A DNA stretch of 23,428 nt from JAFAHD01 sp035654355 (GTDB lineage: Bacteria; Vulcanimicrobiota; Vulcanimicrobiia; Eremiobacterales; Eremiobacteraceae), in NCBI GenBank assembly GCA_035654355.1, contig DASRXC010000153.1, positions 1-23,428 on the forward strand. Reading direction: 5' to 3'. A program made the translations under genes and the position numbers. The notes under the pieces are model-generated. The model saw only the letters and a program-made list of their open reading frames with translations. It searched no databases and had not been told where the DNA came from. Positions 22,799 to 23,428 of this stretch are shown here, piece by piece. Within the stretch, counting starts at the first letter, position 1, and the number at the start of each line of letters is the position of its first letter.

Positions 22799-23428
22799 TT
22801 AGACGGCGTCTATCTGCGCGGCCGGCTTCTCCGGTTTCTCTTCTAGCAATCGCTGCAGCTCGCTGGCGGGCAGCGGTGCGGTCAAAAGGTGGCCTTGCAT
22901 CTCATCGCACCCCATGCGCCGCAGCGCTTCCCGTTGTGCGTGCGTTTCGACGCCGACTGCGACCACTTGCAACCGCCGGTTGTGCGCGACGGTCATCATC
23001 GCGCTGACGATCGACGCGTCGAACGAATCGCTTTCGATCGAGCGGATGAACTGGCGGTCGATCTTAAGCGATGCGACCGGCAGCTGCTTGAGGTATGCCA
23101 GCGAACTTGTGCCGGTGCCGAAATCGTCGATGCACGTACGCACGCCCATCGAAGCCAGCTGATGCATGATGCGCACGCTGCGCTTCACGTCGGCCATGAT
23201 GCCGGTCTCGGTGAGCTCGATCTCCAAGCATGCGGGGTCGACGCGCGTCGCGCGCAACACGCCCGCGATCATCTTGATGAAGTGCGGCTCCGCGAACTGT
23301 CGCGGTGAGATGTTCACGGTGATCCGTCGCGGCGCGACGCCTTGGCGCTGCCAATTCTTCATCTGCTCGCACGCGGCACGCACCGCCCATGCGCCGATCG
23401 GTACGATCAAGCCCGCGTCTTCGGCGAT
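22799..23428 (-). CDS. EAL-domain protein (c-di-GMP phosphodiesterase-like), 5' partial, degenerate
   Basis: The gene runs off the window, so only the C-terminal part (about 209 residues) of the EAL domain is seen; the EAL motif itself and any sensor or GGDEF domain lie upstream. Visible landmarks (numbered from the Met codon at 23410): AEDAGLIVPIGAW at the edge, NISPRQF (33-39), ELTETG (65-70), IDDFGTG (94-100), KIDRQFI (116-122) and MQGHLLTAPLP (171-181). The metal and catalytic residues of ELTE, DDFGTG and KID are intact. The otherwise conserved VAEGVE motif reads VAVGVE (Val152, GTC at 22955-22957), so a Glu needed for catalysis in characterised EAL enzymes is missing. The C-terminus is short and charged. 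It could be a weak enzyme or a c-di-GMP receptor. Transcription relationship to metY is unclear. Confidence 0.9.
   Translation of the reverse strand: MAEDAGLIVPIGAWAVRAACEQMKNWQRQGVAPRRITVNISPRQFAEPHFIKMIAGVLRATRVDPACLEIELTETGIMADVKRSVRIMHQLASMGVRTCIDDFGTGTSSLAYLKQLPVASLKIDRQFIRSIESDSFDASIVSAMMTVAHNRRLQVVAVGVETHAQREALRRMGCDEMQGHLLTAPLPASELQRLLEEKPEKPAAQIDAV

Noticed and set aside
1..23428. Mobile element, prophage, CRISPR array, toxin-antitoxin or defence island
   Set aside because: No transposase, integrase, long terminal repeats, regular spacers or defence-type domains were seen. Composition and codon use appear even throughout, apart from short A+T-rich gaps.

Overview
This is a GC-rich window (about 60-65 % G+C by eye) from a bacterial chromosome. 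Genes are tightly packed, many start codons overlap the preceding stop (ATGA, GTGA, TTGA, TGATG), and GTG or TTG starts are common. I see no rRNA, tRNA, CRISPR array, insertion sequence or phage gene. The mix of genes (peptide-binding lipoproteins, a DUF885 peptidase, a zinc-ribbon protein, YugP-type and M50 metalloproteases, an ECHDC3-like crotonase, a STAS protein) fits a little-studied, high-GC, probably environmental lineage. Candidatus Eremiobacterota (WPS-2) is one guess, but the sequence alone does not prove it.

Layout. 1-3712 (+): a translationally coupled trio made of an MsbA-type ABC exporter (cut by the window start), a five-helix membrane protein and a 14-helix MFS drug exporter. 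3690-5180 (-): an M50 protease with a helical C-terminal domain, and a VOC protein lying upstream of it in the same frame. 5257-5818 (+): a promoter, a long leader with a 15-bp palindrome, a double zinc-ribbon protein and a strong terminator. 5861-8483: short genes on alternating strands, namely an alpha/beta hydrolase (-), a YugP-like membrane zinc peptidase (+), a second VOC protein (-) and a STAS protein (+), followed by a hairpin terminator shared with the genes to the right. 8549-23428 (-): one long run of leftward genes.

The leftward run divides into blocks. First comes the end of an EAL-domain protein (22799-23428, cut by the window end). Next is a likely six-gene operon, 22704 to 14677: O-acetylhomoserine sulfhydrylase, a CoA-binding protein, two tandem peptide-binding lipoproteins, threonine aldolase and a DUF885 metallopeptidase. 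It ends in a good intrinsic terminator at 14589-14623. The second block, 14565 to 8549, holds a CapA-like phosphoesterase, an ABC ATPase with its permease, an acyl-CoA synthetase and an ECHDC3-like crotonase.

How the genes may work together. The six-gene operon looks like peptide capture, peptide cleavage and amino-acid (Met/Cys, Thr/Gly) metabolism, although no permease gene for the binding proteins is present here. The ligase and crotonase pair probably handles one acyl-CoA class. The first trio is probably an efflux locus. I found no clearly new multi-gene defence or mobile system. The points most worth a second look are several enzyme-family proteins whose key residues are replaced (EAL, STAS, crotonase), the VOC/M50 junction, which has no canonical start codon where one is expected, and the small palindromes next to starts and stops.
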